Made by a program: the position numbers and the translations under genes. The notes below the pieces were generated by a model, which did not search any database, was not told the DNA's origin, and was given only the letters and a program-made list of their open reading frames with translations. From positions 1 to 60,735 of the forward strand of contig NZ_VCBA01000019.1 of NCBI RefSeq assembly GCF_007995245.1: DNA of 60,735 nucleotides. The letters are read 5' to 3'. This DNA comes from Tateyamaria sp. syn59 (GTDB lineage: Bacteria; Pseudomonadota; Alphaproteobacteria; Rhodobacterales; Rhodobacteraceae). Shown in pieces: positions 8,988 through 18,900 of the stretch (the stretch's first letter is position 1; each line of letters begins with the position of its first letter).

Positions 8988-10412
8988 TCAGCCAAGATGC
9001 GTCCACAAGGCGTTGCAGGCGGGCGGGATCTGCGCCTCTATGGCCTGCATGGCGTCCACGATCAGGTCTTCGCGCCACCTGCGACCTGCGATCTGCACGC
9101 CGATTGGCTGCGGTCCGCCGGGCAGGTCGGCGATATGTGTCGGCAGGTTACCGGCGGGCAACCCGATGAAATTCATGATGAAAGACCATTGGGACGCCCC
9201 CAACGCGTCGCGCACGCCTTCCGCCCCTTCCGCATCGCGCCCCGGTCGAAAAAAGGGCTTGAGCATGAACGGCGTCAGGACCAGCGGATAGGCTTCGAGA
9301 AATAGAGACCATTGGCGCGCATAATGGGTGCGTTTCGCCTGCATGGCGAGGTATTCCGCGCCCTCGTATGGTGGGAACTGGCGATAGTACTCGTCGAAGA
9401 TGCTGTTCAGTTCTGCCGATCCGTATTGGCGGATGTCTGCGCCAAGTAAGGCTTTCACTTCGCCCATCAGCGCGCGGTAGCCCACGTCGCCGGTTTCTTT
9501 TGCCAACGGTGGCTTCACGCTTTCCACTGCATAGCCCGCGTCGGCAAGGGCAGAGGCGGCTTTGTCTAGTGCGGTTGCGACGTCCGGGTGTAGACCAAGG
9601 CCGAAATCGTCACGGGATACGGCGACGCGGATGGGCTGGTCCAGGGGCGCGCCGCGCCAGGGCAGGGGCACGTGGAACGGGTCGCGCGGGTCTGCAGCAA
9701 TCAGCGCTGGCATAGACAGATGTAAATCGGCGGCGTTGCGTGTGATCAGGCCTTGTACAGACATGGATTGCGCCAAAAGACCCCGCTCAGATGTCTGGCT
9801 GGGATTGAAGGCAGGCACACGGCCCATGCCCGGTTTGACCGTGACCGCGCCGTTTGCGGCGGCCGGAAACCGCAGCGATCCCCCGATGTCATTGCCGTGC
9901 GCAAGCGCGCCGATCCCCGCCATGACCGCAGAACCTGCACCGCCCGACGAGCCCCCTGGCGACACGTGGCGCCCCCACGGGTTTTGGGTTCGGCCATGCA
10001 GCGGGTTGTCAGTGTCGGCACGGAAGGAAAACTCGGGCGTGTTGGTGCGCCCGATCACAACGGCGCCCGCCGCCTTCAGGTTGCGGACAAGGGGCGCATC
10101 TTCCTGTGCGACAATGCTTTGAAAAGCGGGAACACCGTTGGATGTCGCGTGCCCCTTTTGATCAACATTGATCTTGATGGTTACGGGCACGCCGTGCAGT
10201 GAGCCCTTCGGACCGCTCTGCGCATCAAGCGCCTTGGCTTCGGCCCGCGCCTCATCGGCGAGGCTTTCGACCACTGCGTTCAAATCCGGGTTTGCCGCAT
10301 CCATGCGGGCAAGTGCGGCTTCGGTGACTTCGACCGCCGACAGCGACCCATCGCGTGTGGCCGCCGCGATGTCCGTCGCGCTCCATTGCCAGAGGGGTTT
10401 CTTGCCGGTCAT
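8988..10412 (-). CDS. Amidase signature family hydrolase
   Basis: 474 residues from the ATG at 10412 (MTGKKPLWQWSATDIAAATR). The Ser-cisSer-Lys triad of the amidase signature family is represented by Lys in VTIKINVDQKG, the Ser-rich loop SPGGSSGGAGSAVMAG and the downstream DIGGSLRFPAA segment with the nucleophilic Ser. The family includes amidases and GatA; absence of gat neighbours and the APLVRNLKAAGAVVIGRTNT pattern favour a catabolic amidase acting on small amides. The VOC gene follows on the same strand. Substrate unknown. Confidence 0.92.
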   Translation of the reverse strand: MTGKKPLWQWSATDIAAATRDGSLSAVEVTEAALARMDAANPDLNAVVESLADEARAEAKALDAQSGPKGSLHGVPVTIKINVDQKGHATSNGVPAFQSIVAQEDAPLVRNLKAAGAVVIGRTNTPEFSFRADTDNPLHGRTQNPWGRHVSPGGSSGGAGSAVMAGIGALAHGNDIGGSLRFPAAANGAVTVKPGMGRVPAFNPSQTSERGLLAQSMSVQGLITRNAADLHLSMPALIAADPRDPFHVPLPWRGAPLDQPIRVAVSRDDFGLGLHPDVATALDKAASALADAGYAVESVKPPLAKETGDVGYRALMGEVKALLGADIRQYGSAELNSIFDEYYRQFPPYEGAEYLAMQAKRTHYARQWSLFLEAYPLVLTPFMLKPFFRPGRDAEGAEGVRDALGASQWSFIMNFIGLPAGNLPTHIADLPGGPQPIGVQIAGRRWREDLIVDAMQAIEAQIPPACNALWTHLG

Positions 10413-10575
10413 GCTATTTTCTTCCCATAGGCTAATTGGGCCAGACAAATGACCCCGACCAAACCGTAGCAGCCCGCAAATCAACTGGCCAAGGCAATAC
10501 GAATGCAATCGCTTGAGCGGGCCCTTGCTGCTGCCTTAGCGCGTAGATTTCCAGCGGGCGATGTAGCACACGCAC

Positions 10576-11745
10576 TTACCCGATGCTGGCTGCAACCGGT
10601 GTCCGCAGCATTAGGCTGGCGATCTCGTCAAAATCGCCGTTCTCTATGGGACATGCGGCATTTTTGGCCATGCCGATATTTGCGGGGTTCCGCATCTCTG
10701 CCGACAAAGCTTCTGGCGTGACGCCACGGCATTCTGCAGGAAGCTCATGCGGAATGTCGCAGGCTCGCATCAACTTGGAAAACGCGTCCGGCAGCGCGTC
10801 CGCCGTTTCGGCGCCGCCCAAGGCCTGCGCCGCTTTGGCATAGTTGCAGGCGCCCTCGTCGCGCGCCACCAGCCATGGCAGGCTGGCATCAAGCGCCAAC
10901 CCGGTCGCAAGCCCGTGATGCACGCGCACCAGAGAGCCGAGCGCATGGCTGATGTTGTGCCCCATATGCGTGTTGCAGTTGTGCAGCGCCAAACCCGCAA
11001 TCATGCTGCCCCAAAGTACTTGTCCACGCGCGGTGATGTCCGCACCATCGGCAACCGCCCGCGGCAATGCATCCGTGAGCACGCGCAGCGCCTCAAGTCC
11101 GTAAAGCTGCCCCGCCGGGCTCGTATTGCGTGCCGTGGCGCCTTCGAGCGCGTGGGCGACCGCATCAATGCCTGTCCATGCGGTCAGGTGTGGCGGCAGG
11201 CTGAGTGTCAGTTCAGGGTCCAGGACAGCTTGGGCAAACATCAGGTCTTCGCCCCAGAACCAGGTTTTCCAGCCATCCGCTTTTGAGATGACGGATGTAC
11301 GGGTCACTTCCGATCCGGTGCCGGCTGTGGTCGGGATGGCGATGGCGGGGATACCGTTCTGGGGCAAGGGTTGCGCGGCAAGCGCGAAATCCTGCGCGGG
11401 CTGGCCAGAGCGGGCGATGGCGGCGACCAGCTTGGCCGCATCCATGGCCGCCCCTCCGCCCAGGCCGATGACGACCGCCGCGTCCATCTCTCGCGCGCGA
11501 GCGCACAGACCATCAATCAGCTCTTCCTTGGGCTCGCCCGAGACGTCGGCGGCCAGTTCGAATGCCAGCCCCTTGGCAGTCAGGTGCCGGGTCAGTCGTT
11601 CCGTCACGCCCAACTGTGCAAGGATGGCATCAGCGATGATCAACACCGGGCTGCCGCCCAACGACGTTACCATCCGCGGTACTTTCGACATCCGGCCGGC
11701 GCCGAAGGTGACGGGTGGGACTTGACCCATGTTGAAGTGCTGCAT
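10576..11745 (-). CDS. Iron-containing (type III) alcohol dehydrogenase
   Basis: 389 residues from the ATG at 11745, preceded by AGAGGGG at good spacing; the upstream in-frame ATG at 11775 lacks this. The N-terminal Rossmann-like domain has GGGAAMDAAKLVA and TAGTGSEVTRTSVI. The C-terminal helical domain carries the metal ligands in DAVAHALEG, NTHMGHNISHALGSL and VRVHHGLATG. NAD(P)H-linked oxidation of an alcohol, or reduction of an aldehyde or ketone, is expected; substrate choice is not deducible. It stands alone, with 163 bases to the amidase start and 266 bases to the next gene upstream. Confidence 0.93.
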   Translation of the reverse strand: MQHFNMGQVPPVTFGAGRMSKVPRMVTSLGGSPVLIIADAILAQLGVTERLTRHLTAKGLAFELAADVSGEPKEELIDGLCARAREMDAAVVIGLGGGAAMDAAKLVAAIARSGQPAQDFALAAQPLPQNGIPAIAIPTTAGTGSEVTRTSVISKADGWKTWFWGEDLMFAQAVLDPELTLSLPPHLTAWTGIDAVAHALEGATARNTSPAGQLYGLEALRVLTDALPRAVADGADITARGQVLWGSMIAGLALHNCNTHMGHNISHALGSLVRVHHGLATGLALDASLPWLVARDEGACNYAKAAQALGGAETADALPDAFSKLMRACDIPHELPAECRGVTPEALSAEMRNPANIGMAKNAACPIENGDFDEIASLMLRTPVAASIG

Positions 11746-12011
11746 TGGCCCCTCTTTCTGTAACCTGATCGGCATCGTGTGCGTGACGTACCCCGATGTA
11801 AAGCAGCCGATCGCATTAGGTTATGTGCTGCAAGCGACGCGATAGGTCGCGGGGAACGCATGCCTTAGCAGAAAGGGGGGATTGGAACCGGACTTGTTTC
11901 AAAGCCGCGGTTGTTTTACCCACCCGGCAATTGGTGCAGGCCAACAGGCGCGCAAATGGCAAAGGCTGAACCGTACGCGCCCGAAGGCTTTGGTTGAACA
12001 GGAGCAGACCG

Positions 12012-12473
12012 ATGTCCGAGCGTAATTTTGAACCCATGACCAAGGCAGAGGTCGTCGCTGCACAACGCGCCTGGGCCAGATGCGTGACGGAGCAGGATGT
12101 CGAGGGTCTGTTGGCGCTTTACGATTTCGGTGACCCGGATGAGCCGCTGCTTTTCAAGCCGACCCTGGCAGACGTGATCCGGTTGGATCGTGAGGGTGCA
12201 CGCGCCTATTTCGTCGGCGGCAACCCGGATTACCCGCAAGACAACGGCTTTCTAAAGCGTGGGTGGAAAAAGGTCGAATTCCAAAGCGCTGTCGGCCCGA
12301 TCCTCAAGGCCGGTGGGCTTGGGTACAAGGACATGGGCCACTACACGTTTGTCGACGGTGACGGCAATGCGACGCGGGCCGATTACACATTCGCATACCA
12401 CAAACTCGACGGGCAAGTGTTGATCTCGCTGCACCATTCGTCGTTGACATGGTTTCCGCCTGTCAGCGGGTAG
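12012..12473 (+). CDS. SnoaL/NTF2-like fold protein
   Basis: 153 residues from the ATG at 12012, preceded by AACAGGAGCAGACC (good ribosome site). The pattern AAQRAWARCVTEQDVEGLLALYDFG followed by a beta-rich half ending KLDGQVLISLHHSSLTW is typical of NTF2-like proteins (SnoaL, DUF4440 and CaMKII-association families). These are small cone-shaped folds used as isomerases, as oligomerisation units, or with unknown role. No signal peptide. No neighbour on its strand gives a functional hint. Confidence 0.75.
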   Translation: MSERNFEPMTKAEVVAAQRAWARCVTEQDVEGLLALYDFGDPDEPLLFKPTLADVIRLDREGARAYFVGGNPDYPQDNGFLKRGWKKVEFQSAVGPILKAGGLGYKDMGHYTFVDGDGNATRADYTFAYHKLDGQVLISLHHSSLTWFPPVSG

Positions 12474-12620
12474 GGTGGGCTTGGCGCATTCTGACCGCGC
12501 TGTGTTGGTGCCTCAAGGTTAGGCCTCGGTGGCGTCGGTTAACCGTAAGACGTTCTTGTCTTTGGCTGAATGGAGCGCTGGTCGCAGCGCAGGCGGCGAC
12601 CAGCTTTCTGTATCCCGAAT

Positions 12621-13730
12621 TTACAAGCAGTCCGCCATGACGCTTGCCATATCGCGGATGAGTTGCGGGTAGAGGTCCGGTCCAGGCTCAAGCCCTGCTC
12701 CGAGCGGGTCGATGACACTGGTGTTTGCTTCAGTACCTTCAAGGACTGTCTCGATTAGGCCGGGGTTGAACTGCGGCTCCGCCAGAACGCAATCGATGCC
12801 CTCGTTGCGGATACGGCCCTGCACCTCGGCGATGCGCGCCGGGCTTGGGTCAGACGCATCGCTGATGGAAATTGCGCCCGCTGCGGGGAAGTCGAAATCG
12901 GTCTCAAAGTACTGGTAGGCATCATGGAAGACGATGAAGCTGCCGCCACGCACCGGATCAAGGGTGGCAGAGACTTCGGCGCTCAGGGCCTCCATCTCGG
13001 TCTGGGCAGCAGTGGCGTTGGCAAAATATGCGCCGGCATTGTCAGGGTCTGCGGCCGACAACTGCGCGGCGATGACGTTCAGCCAAACGCTCGCATTCTG
13101 CGGTGACAACCAGGCGTGGGGGTCGTGATCGCCATGATCATGGCCCGAGTGGTCGTCGTGACCATGGTCGTCATGTGCGTGTTCACCGTGGTCGTGATCA
13201 TCATGAGCGTGGTCGTGGCCTTCCGCCTTAGCTTCCTCGTGCCCATGATCGTCATGGTCATGGTCGTGACCTTCCGCTTTGGCCTCCTCATGCCCATGAT
13301 CGCCGTGATCGTGATCGTGATCGTGATCTTCGGCCTCTTCGTGCCCGTGATCATCGTGATCATGCGCTTCGAAAAGCGCGTTTTCCCGGAACTCCAGCAA
13401 TGTGATACCGTCTGCTTCCAACAGCGACGTGACAGATGCCGCTTCGGCCAGCGTCTCGATGGCATCTTCCAGTTGCGGGGTCAGGTCATGGCCAATCCAG
13501 AACACGACATCCGCATCTTGCAACGCCTGCGCAGATGACGGGCGCATGCTGAACCCGTGCGGGGACTCACCAGAAGGGATGACCAGATCCGGCGTGCCCA
13601 CACCGTCCATCACACGCGCCACCAACGAATGTACAGGGGCGATATCGACGGCGACACGCGGCACATCCGCCATTGCAGTGCCGCCCAAAAGCGCGGCATA
13701 GACAGTGAGAGAGAGAAGCTTCCTAGACAT
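12621..13730 (-). CDS. znuA: Zinc ABC transporter substrate-binding protein
   Basis: Periplasmic zinc receptor of the ZnuABC importer. 369 residues from the ATG at 13730, five bases after AAGGTGG; the in-frame GTG at 13739 overlaps that site. A signal peptide (MSRKLLSLTVYAALLGGTAMA) precedes DVPRVAVDIAPVHSLVARV, with the first His ligand. A metal-ligand segment is GESPHGFSMRPS, and the late ligands lie in VFHDAYQYFE and the C-terminal third. A long His/Asp/Glu-rich insert at about residues 120-210 is built from repeats of HGHEEAKAEGHDHDHDD, more extensive than usual. It is divergent from zur across a predicted Zur operator. Confidence 0.96.
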   Translation of the reverse strand: MSRKLLSLTVYAALLGGTAMADVPRVAVDIAPVHSLVARVMDGVGTPDLVIPSGESPHGFSMRPSSAQALQDADVVFWIGHDLTPQLEDAIETLAEAASVTSLLEADGITLLEFRENALFEAHDHDDHGHEEAEDHDHDHDHGDHGHEEAKAEGHDHDHDDHGHEEAKAEGHDHAHDDHDHGEHAHDDHGHDDHSGHDHGDHDPHAWLSPQNASVWLNVIAAQLSAADPDNAGAYFANATAAQTEMEALSAEVSATLDPVRGGSFIVFHDAYQYFETDFDFPAAGAISISDASDPSPARIAEVQGRIRNEGIDCVLAEPQFNPGLIETVLEGTEANTSVIDPLGAGLEPGPDLYPQLIRDMASVMADCL

Positions 13731-13742
13731 CTGGGCCACCTT

Positions 13743-13760
13743 GTGATCTTATAACATTAC
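13743..13760. promoter_or_regulatory. Predicted Zur operator between znuA and zur
   Basis: GTGATCTTATAACATTAC is an imperfect 18-base dyad in which about 14 positions agree with its own reverse complement. The AT-rich core TTATAA with flanking GT..AT / AT..AC arms resembles alphaproteobacterial Zur boxes. It lies 12 bases upstream of the znuA start and 26 bases upstream of the zur start chosen here, so one bound dimer could repress both directions under zinc sufficiency. The -10 elements probably overlap it. Confidence 0.75.
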
Positions 13761-13786
13761 TGTTGCCGTACATGAACAGAGTTTCC

Positions 13787-14305
13787 ATGACAAGCAATCA
13801 AACACCCAAGCAGGCGGTCGGTCGGTCGCCGGTCGGATTTTCGATCCACGATCACAACGTGTGCGTGAAAACGGCCCTCGCTGCGGCAGAGACGCGGTGC
13901 GCCAGGGATGGATTGCGCCTGACACCCGTCCGCCGCAAGGTCCTGGAATTGCTGCTGCAGGAGCATCGCGCGCTCGGGGCCTATGCGCTGCTGGACTTGC
14001 TGAAGGACGCAGGCTTCGGGTCGCAACCCCCCGTGGCCTATCGCGCGCTTGATTTCCTGATAGAACATGGCTTTGTGCACAAGATCGAGCGGCTCAACGC
14101 TTTTGTCGCCTGCAGCCACCCGGAGGAAGCCCACGCACCGGCGTTTATGATCTGCCGTCTCTGCGACGCTGTGGTCGAAGCGCAGTCTACTCCATCCAAG
14201 GGCACGTTGGGCGAGGCGGCGAGGGCCGCGGGCTTTCACATCGAAAAGACGGTTGTCGAAGCCGAAGGCGTCTGCCCCGAATGTGTTGACAAGGCTAATC
14301 CATGA
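13787..14305 (+). CDS. zur: Fur-family zinc uptake regulator
   Basis: About 172 residues. The winged-helix region (LRLTPVRRKVLELLLQEHRALGAYAL) is followed by PVAYRALDFLIEHGFVHKIE. The dimerisation/metal domain has CSHPEEAHAPAFMICRLCDAV and a final CPECV: two CxxC pairs for the structural zinc, plus His/Glu ligands. The ATG at 13772 (MNRVSM) is an alternative start; 13787 has slightly better upstream purines. The 3' end overlaps znuC by four bases, so regulator, ATPase and permease form one operon. Zur is expected to bind the operator at 13743-13760. Confidence 0.93.
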   Translation: MTSNQTPKQAVGRSPVGFSIHDHNVCVKTALAAAETRCARDGLRLTPVRRKVLELLLQEHRALGAYALLDLLKDAGFGSQPPVAYRALDFLIEHGFVHKIERLNAFVACSHPEEAHAPAFMICRLCDAVVEAQSTPSKGTLGEAARAAGFHIEKTVVEAEGVCPECVDKANP

Positions 14306-15033
14306 CCCTGGTGACAGTGACGAAGCTGAGCGTCGCTTATGGCGCAAACACCGTGCTGCGTGACGTCGAACTGGCGGTATCGGCGGGCGAGATCGTGACC
14401 ATTGTCGGCCCGAACGGGTCGGGCAAGACCAGCCTTTTGCGGGCGATCATCGGTGCAACCCCACCGGCCAAAGGGACCGTGCAGCTCAAACCCGGTCTCA
14501 AGGTCGGATATGTGCCGCAACGCCTGCACATTGACCCAACGCTGCCCATCACCGTCGAACGCTTCATGCGGCTCACCGCGCCCGCCGACCGGCGCGCCTG
14601 CACAGAGGCGCTGCAGGCGGTGGGCATGCCGGATCTGCTGACCCGGCAGATGTCGCAATTGTCGGGCGGGCAATTCCAGCGCGTGCTTCTGGCGCGCGCA
14701 TTGATCAATGAACCGGACATTCTGCTGCTCGATGAAGCCACCCAAGGTCTGGATCAACCCGGATCAGCCGCGTTCTACCGTCAGATCGAAGCGGTCAGGG
14801 AACAGACGGGCTGTGCCGTTCTGATGATCAGCCACGATTTGCACGTGGTGATGAGCGCCTCTGACCGTGTCGTCTGTTTGAACGGTCATGTCTGCTGTCA
14901 GGGCACACCCGCCGTCGTGGCCTCCGCACCGGAATATCGCGCGCTTTTCGGGGCCGGGACTGGCGGCGCCCTCGCGCTTTACCGGCATGATCACGATCAC
15001 CACCACCATTCGAGTTCAAAGGCCGCCGAATAA
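14302..15033 (+). CDS. znuC: Zinc ABC transporter ATP-binding protein
   Basis: 243-residue ABC ATPase energising zinc import. Walker A is GPNGSGKTS near residue 36, the Q-loop lies in YVPQRL, the signature is LSGGQFQR and Walker B with its glutamate is ILLLDEATQGLD, followed by the H-loop ISHDLH. The C-terminus ends in a short His-rich tail (YRHDHDHHHHSSSK), matching the histidine richness of the substrate-binding protein. The start overlaps the zur stop and the stop overlaps the permease start, indicating translational coupling. Confidence 0.96.
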   Translation: MTLVTVTKLSVAYGANTVLRDVELAVSAGEIVTIVGPNGSGKTSLLRAIIGATPPAKGTVQLKPGLKVGYVPQRLHIDPTLPITVERFMRLTAPADRRACTEALQAVGMPDLLTRQMSQLSGGQFQRVLLARALINEPDILLLDEATQGLDQPGSAAFYRQIEAVREQTGCAVLMISHDLHVVMSASDRVVCLNGHVCCQGTPAVVASAPEYRALFGAGTGGALALYRHDHDHHHHSSSKAAE

Positions 15034-15830
15034 TGCTGGACGATTTCATGACCCGCGCGACCCTCGCAGGGATCGGTGTGGCCTTTGCCGCGGCTCCGTT
15101 GGGGTGCTTTGTCGTGTGGCGCCGCATGGCCTATTTCGGGGATGCGACTGCCCATGCCGCGATCCTCGGCGTTGCGCTGTCGCTGGCGTTTGAGGTGTCC
15201 ATTTTTCCCGGCACCTTGGCCGTGGCGCTTATCATGGCGATGACGGTGACCCAGCTTGCGGGGCGCGGCTATGCGATGGACACGCTGTTGGGGGTCATGG
15301 CGCATTCCGCATTGGCCTTTGGACTTGTGGCGGTGTCCTTCCTGTCCGGCATTCGTCTTGACCTGATGTCCTATCTCTTTGGCGATATCCTGGCCGTATC
15401 ACGGACCGATCTTCTGGTGATCTGGGGCGGGGCGGCTATCGTTGTCGCCCTGATCACGTCGCGATGGGCCGCTCTGCTGGCCTCGACACTGAACGAAGAC
15501 CTCGCCTATGCCAGCGGGTTCAATCCCAAGCGTGAGCAACTCATCCTGACCATGTGTCTGGCCATTACGGTGGCCGTCGCGATCAAGGTGGTGGGTGTCC
15601 TGCTGATCGCGGCCCTGCTGATCATTCCTGCCGCAGCCGCGCGCGGGACCGCCCGCACGCCCGAGGCGATGGCCGTGATTGCAGCCGCCATTGGCGCTGT
15701 GTCTGCCGTTGCGGGACTGCGCGGCGCCTACCTGTTCGACACGCCCGCAGGGCCGTCGATTGTCTGCGTTGCGGCGATCATCTTCGCGGTCCTCAGCCTG
15801 GCGCGGTTGGGAATTGAACGTTCTGGCTGA
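15033..15830 (+). CDS. znuB: Zinc ABC transporter permease
   Basis: 265 residues, almost entirely hydrophobic with about seven or eight membrane segments, of the ABC-3 (ZnuB/MntB) permease family. Diagnostic stretches include CFVVWRRMAYFGDATAHAAI, where the DATAH motif contacts the path of the metal, and LLIAALLIIPAAAARGTART near the C-terminal end. The start codon shares a base with the znuC stop (TAATG). The gene is last in the zur-znuC-znuB operon; only 71 bases separate it from the convergent cytochrome gene. Confidence 0.95.
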   Translation: MLDDFMTRATLAGIGVAFAAAPLGCFVVWRRMAYFGDATAHAAILGVALSLAFEVSIFPGTLAVALIMAMTVTQLAGRGYAMDTLLGVMAHSALAFGLVAVSFLSGIRLDLMSYLFGDILAVSRTDLLVIWGGAAIVVALITSRWAALLASTLNEDLAYASGFNPKREQLILTMCLAITVAVAIKVVGVLLIAALLIIPAAAARGTARTPEAMAVIAAAIGAVSAVAGLRGAYLFDTPAGPSIVCVAAIIFAVLSLARLGIERSG

Positions 15831-15901
15831 GGCTTTATCCCAAGCGCGCTGTCCACTGGCCTTTCACGTCTTGCGACGGCCCCTGACACCACACGCGGCC
15901 G

Positions 15902-18900
15902 TCACTGCACCTGCGCAGTATCGCTCTGGATCTTCAGTTTCCAGTCCTCGATCAGCGTCCCTTCGGTCTTCAAACGGCTTGCCAGATAATAGAGCCGCTG
16001 TGTCGCCGGGCCCGTCGGGGCCGTCTCAAAACGCTGTTTGAGGTAATAGGGCGGGATCGCCTGCGAGTAGAGCGTGGCCGAAACTGTCGCGCCGCTGGCG
16101 TCCACACCGGATGGCAGGGTGATCTTGTAGGTCAGCTGGTCCTTGCCCGCCTTTACGCCGGCATCATGCTCGGCGCGCCCTTCGGGCATCGTGGCTTTCA
16201 TGAAGGCGGCAGTGACCTCGGAGTCTCCGAACCGTGCCTTGAATGCATCCGTGCCCGGCTCTGCCGCACCCCATGGCAGCAAGCGATTGTCCTTGGGGTG
16301 ATAGACGCGATGCACAAAGCTGGATGTGAATTCCTTCTTCGCGTTCTGCGTCAACTCCTCATAGATCTGCACCTGGGTTTCATCTTCGATCAGGTCGTGG
16401 TGCGGCTGGTACAGCGCTTCGGTCGCGCCATCGGGCACATAGTCCAGAAACTCCGTCTTGAGCGGCTTGCCGTCGGGCCCGATGATCACGCCCGCACCAT
16501 TGGTGCAGCCCGAACACCAGACCTGCGCGCCACCCGCATCTGTCACCTTCACCTCAAGAAACGCGCGGCGGAACCCAACGCCGGAGGGCAGGCGGTGCCC
16601 TGTCTTGTTGTCGACACTCACGACCGCCTCAACCACGCCATCTGCAGCCGTCAGGCTTTCGATGGCCACATCCGCAGTCTCATCCCGCGCTTGCAACGCC
16701 ATCGTCTCGAGCGACAATTGCGCGCCGTTGGTGGCGTAGGTCATCGGGTCTTTGGGGCTCATGCCCATCTCTTCGTCAAACTGCGACAGCATCTCGACCA
16801 TAAAGGCGTTTAGGCCCACGAAGTTGTGCCGCTTGTAGTCGTCGCGGAAAGGCACATCCAATTCCTCGTGCGGCAGGGCGTTGGGCACCTCGGGCAGGTT
16901 GGTGTCCTGAATGGTCGCGATCTGCGTGGTCAGGCTGTCGATCTTGATCCTGCCATCCAGCGTCTCGAAACTGCTTTTCATGTGGCAGTCCTGGCAGGAC
17001 TGGGCCGTGCCTGCATCCGCGAACTGGCTGTTCTGCCATTCAAGAAAGGTGGCCTGTTCGATCGAGTGTTGGAACTTCACGAGGGGCTCGCGATAGGTCA
17101 CGTCAAACTCGTCTTTGAGGAAGTCGACGGCGTTCTGGGCTGCCTGGTTCAAGACCGCCTGTTCCTCGACCGAAAAGCCGGGCAGGGGGGTGTCCGTCGC
17201 CCAATCCACATTGGGCAGGTTGATGGTGTGGCAGGCACCGCACATCTCGCTTTCGGTGATGTAGTCGTCGTGGACCGGTGTGATGCCCATGGCGTTCTGC
17301 ATCGGTTTTTGGCGCACATCCGGGAACGGCCCGATCAACTCGTTGGCGGGGTTGGTACGGAAAACACCCGTCGTGCCATTCATCAGATACGTGTCGAGGG
17401 TGTTGTAGTCGGGTTGGCCCGCAGCCCGTTCCGGAGGGGCGATGTGGTGACACACGGCGCAGGAGATCCCCTCGCGGGCGAGGTTGCCATACTCATGGTA
17501 CTCGAACGTGCCATCCGCGATCTGCTGCTCTTTCTCCGCGGTGGTCAGCGGATCATGCAGCAGGGTGTAGGCCACCTTGAACGTGTTGCCGTCCGGCCCG
17601 CTGTCAGGACTGGCATGTGCGTCGATCTCAAGCTGGCGCTGGCCCATCGCGCCGTGACAGGACAGGCACGTCGTGCCCAGGTTTTCGGACAGGTCGCCGA
17701 CACCCGCGGCCTCCAGTAGGGCAAACTCGGATTCAAGCTGCGCATAGAAAATCGGATCGCGCCCGGCCAAGCCCATCGGCGACCAGCGCCATTCGCCGTA
17801 TTCCGAGATGTTGTAGCCATCCCCGTATTTCGGCCCATCCTTGATGAACATTGTCACGCCCGAGGGTGCGCCGCCCAGACCACCATGGCAGCCAATGCAA
17901 TTGTCCGATGTCAGGAAATGCTGGGTGTCGTCGGGCCGCGCTGGCACGTGGTCCAGCCACTCGCTTGGCAGGGTCTGCAGGTTGGCGCGGGTGATATCGA
18001 CGCCGCCCGTGCCCGGGAACATGTCGGTAAAGGCCGTGTTCTGATCGATCGGCGACGCCTTGGCCGCCGCGATATGCGCCGCGCGCATGGCCGCCGGGTC
18101 ATGTGGATCGTTCACATAGGACTTGATCATGTCCTCAAGGCTTGCGCCAAAGGCAGGCTTTTGCGCCATGGGCAGATCGCGCCAGCTTTCGTCTACGCGG
18201 TAGATCACCGGCTCGCCCGGATACCCTTCGATGTTCTCCAGCGCGGAAAAGATCAACTCTTCGGCCGCGGATGCGTGACACCGCATGCACATCCCGTCAC
18301 CGCCCGCGCCAAGTGGCGGGCTGTAGGGCGCCTCAAACTTGTCGATCACGGGCGTGCGTGCCTCCATCTCTGCCTTATCCTCGAAATATACCGAGGCAAA
18401 GAACCACCCGCCATGCGACAGCGCACTGTCCTTGACCATAACCGTCCAGTTCAGCCCGCCCTGATCATAGGTGTAGCGCGCCATCTCTTCGGCGACCTTT
18501 TCCGGGTCGTTCGGGTGCTTGGCAACCAAGCTGGCATAATGCTCGTTGTAGCGGGCCGACGGCGGGGTCACCATTTCTTTCACGACAATGGCACCGTCAG
18601 CAATCGTGCCTTGTCGGCCCCCTTCGAGCCACGCCATGATCTCGGGCGAGTAATACATGCGCACGGCAGGGTGGATGCCAAAGCTCATGTCGAAGACAAA
18701 GGGACCGGTGTCGCGCCAGCTTTTGTCCCGTTTCCATCCCAGGCCCACATATTCCCGCTTGGCGATCCACGGGAACAGCACATTTTCATAGTCGATCAGA
18801 GGCAGGGTGCTGGGCAATGGTAGGTCGGCCCCTTTGCCTTTGTGCGACGCATCGTCGGCAAGGGCAGCGTGCGTGACAAAAGTGAAAATGAAAAACAGGC

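Noticed and set aside
10155..10175. FNR-box-like TTGATCAACATTGAT
   Set aside because: Lies well inside the amidase coding sequence, far from any start codon.
11884..11912. GGAAC upstream of the SnoaL-like gene as a possible EcfG promoter
   Set aside because: At spacing 16 or 17 the -10 reads CCGC or CGCG, not cGTT, and it is more than 95 bases from the start codon.
13116..13538. Plus-strand hydrophobic Val/Met/Ile-rich open frame
   Set aside because: Antisense to the His/Asp-rich insert of znuA; its apparent membrane character is only the complement of His and Asp codons.
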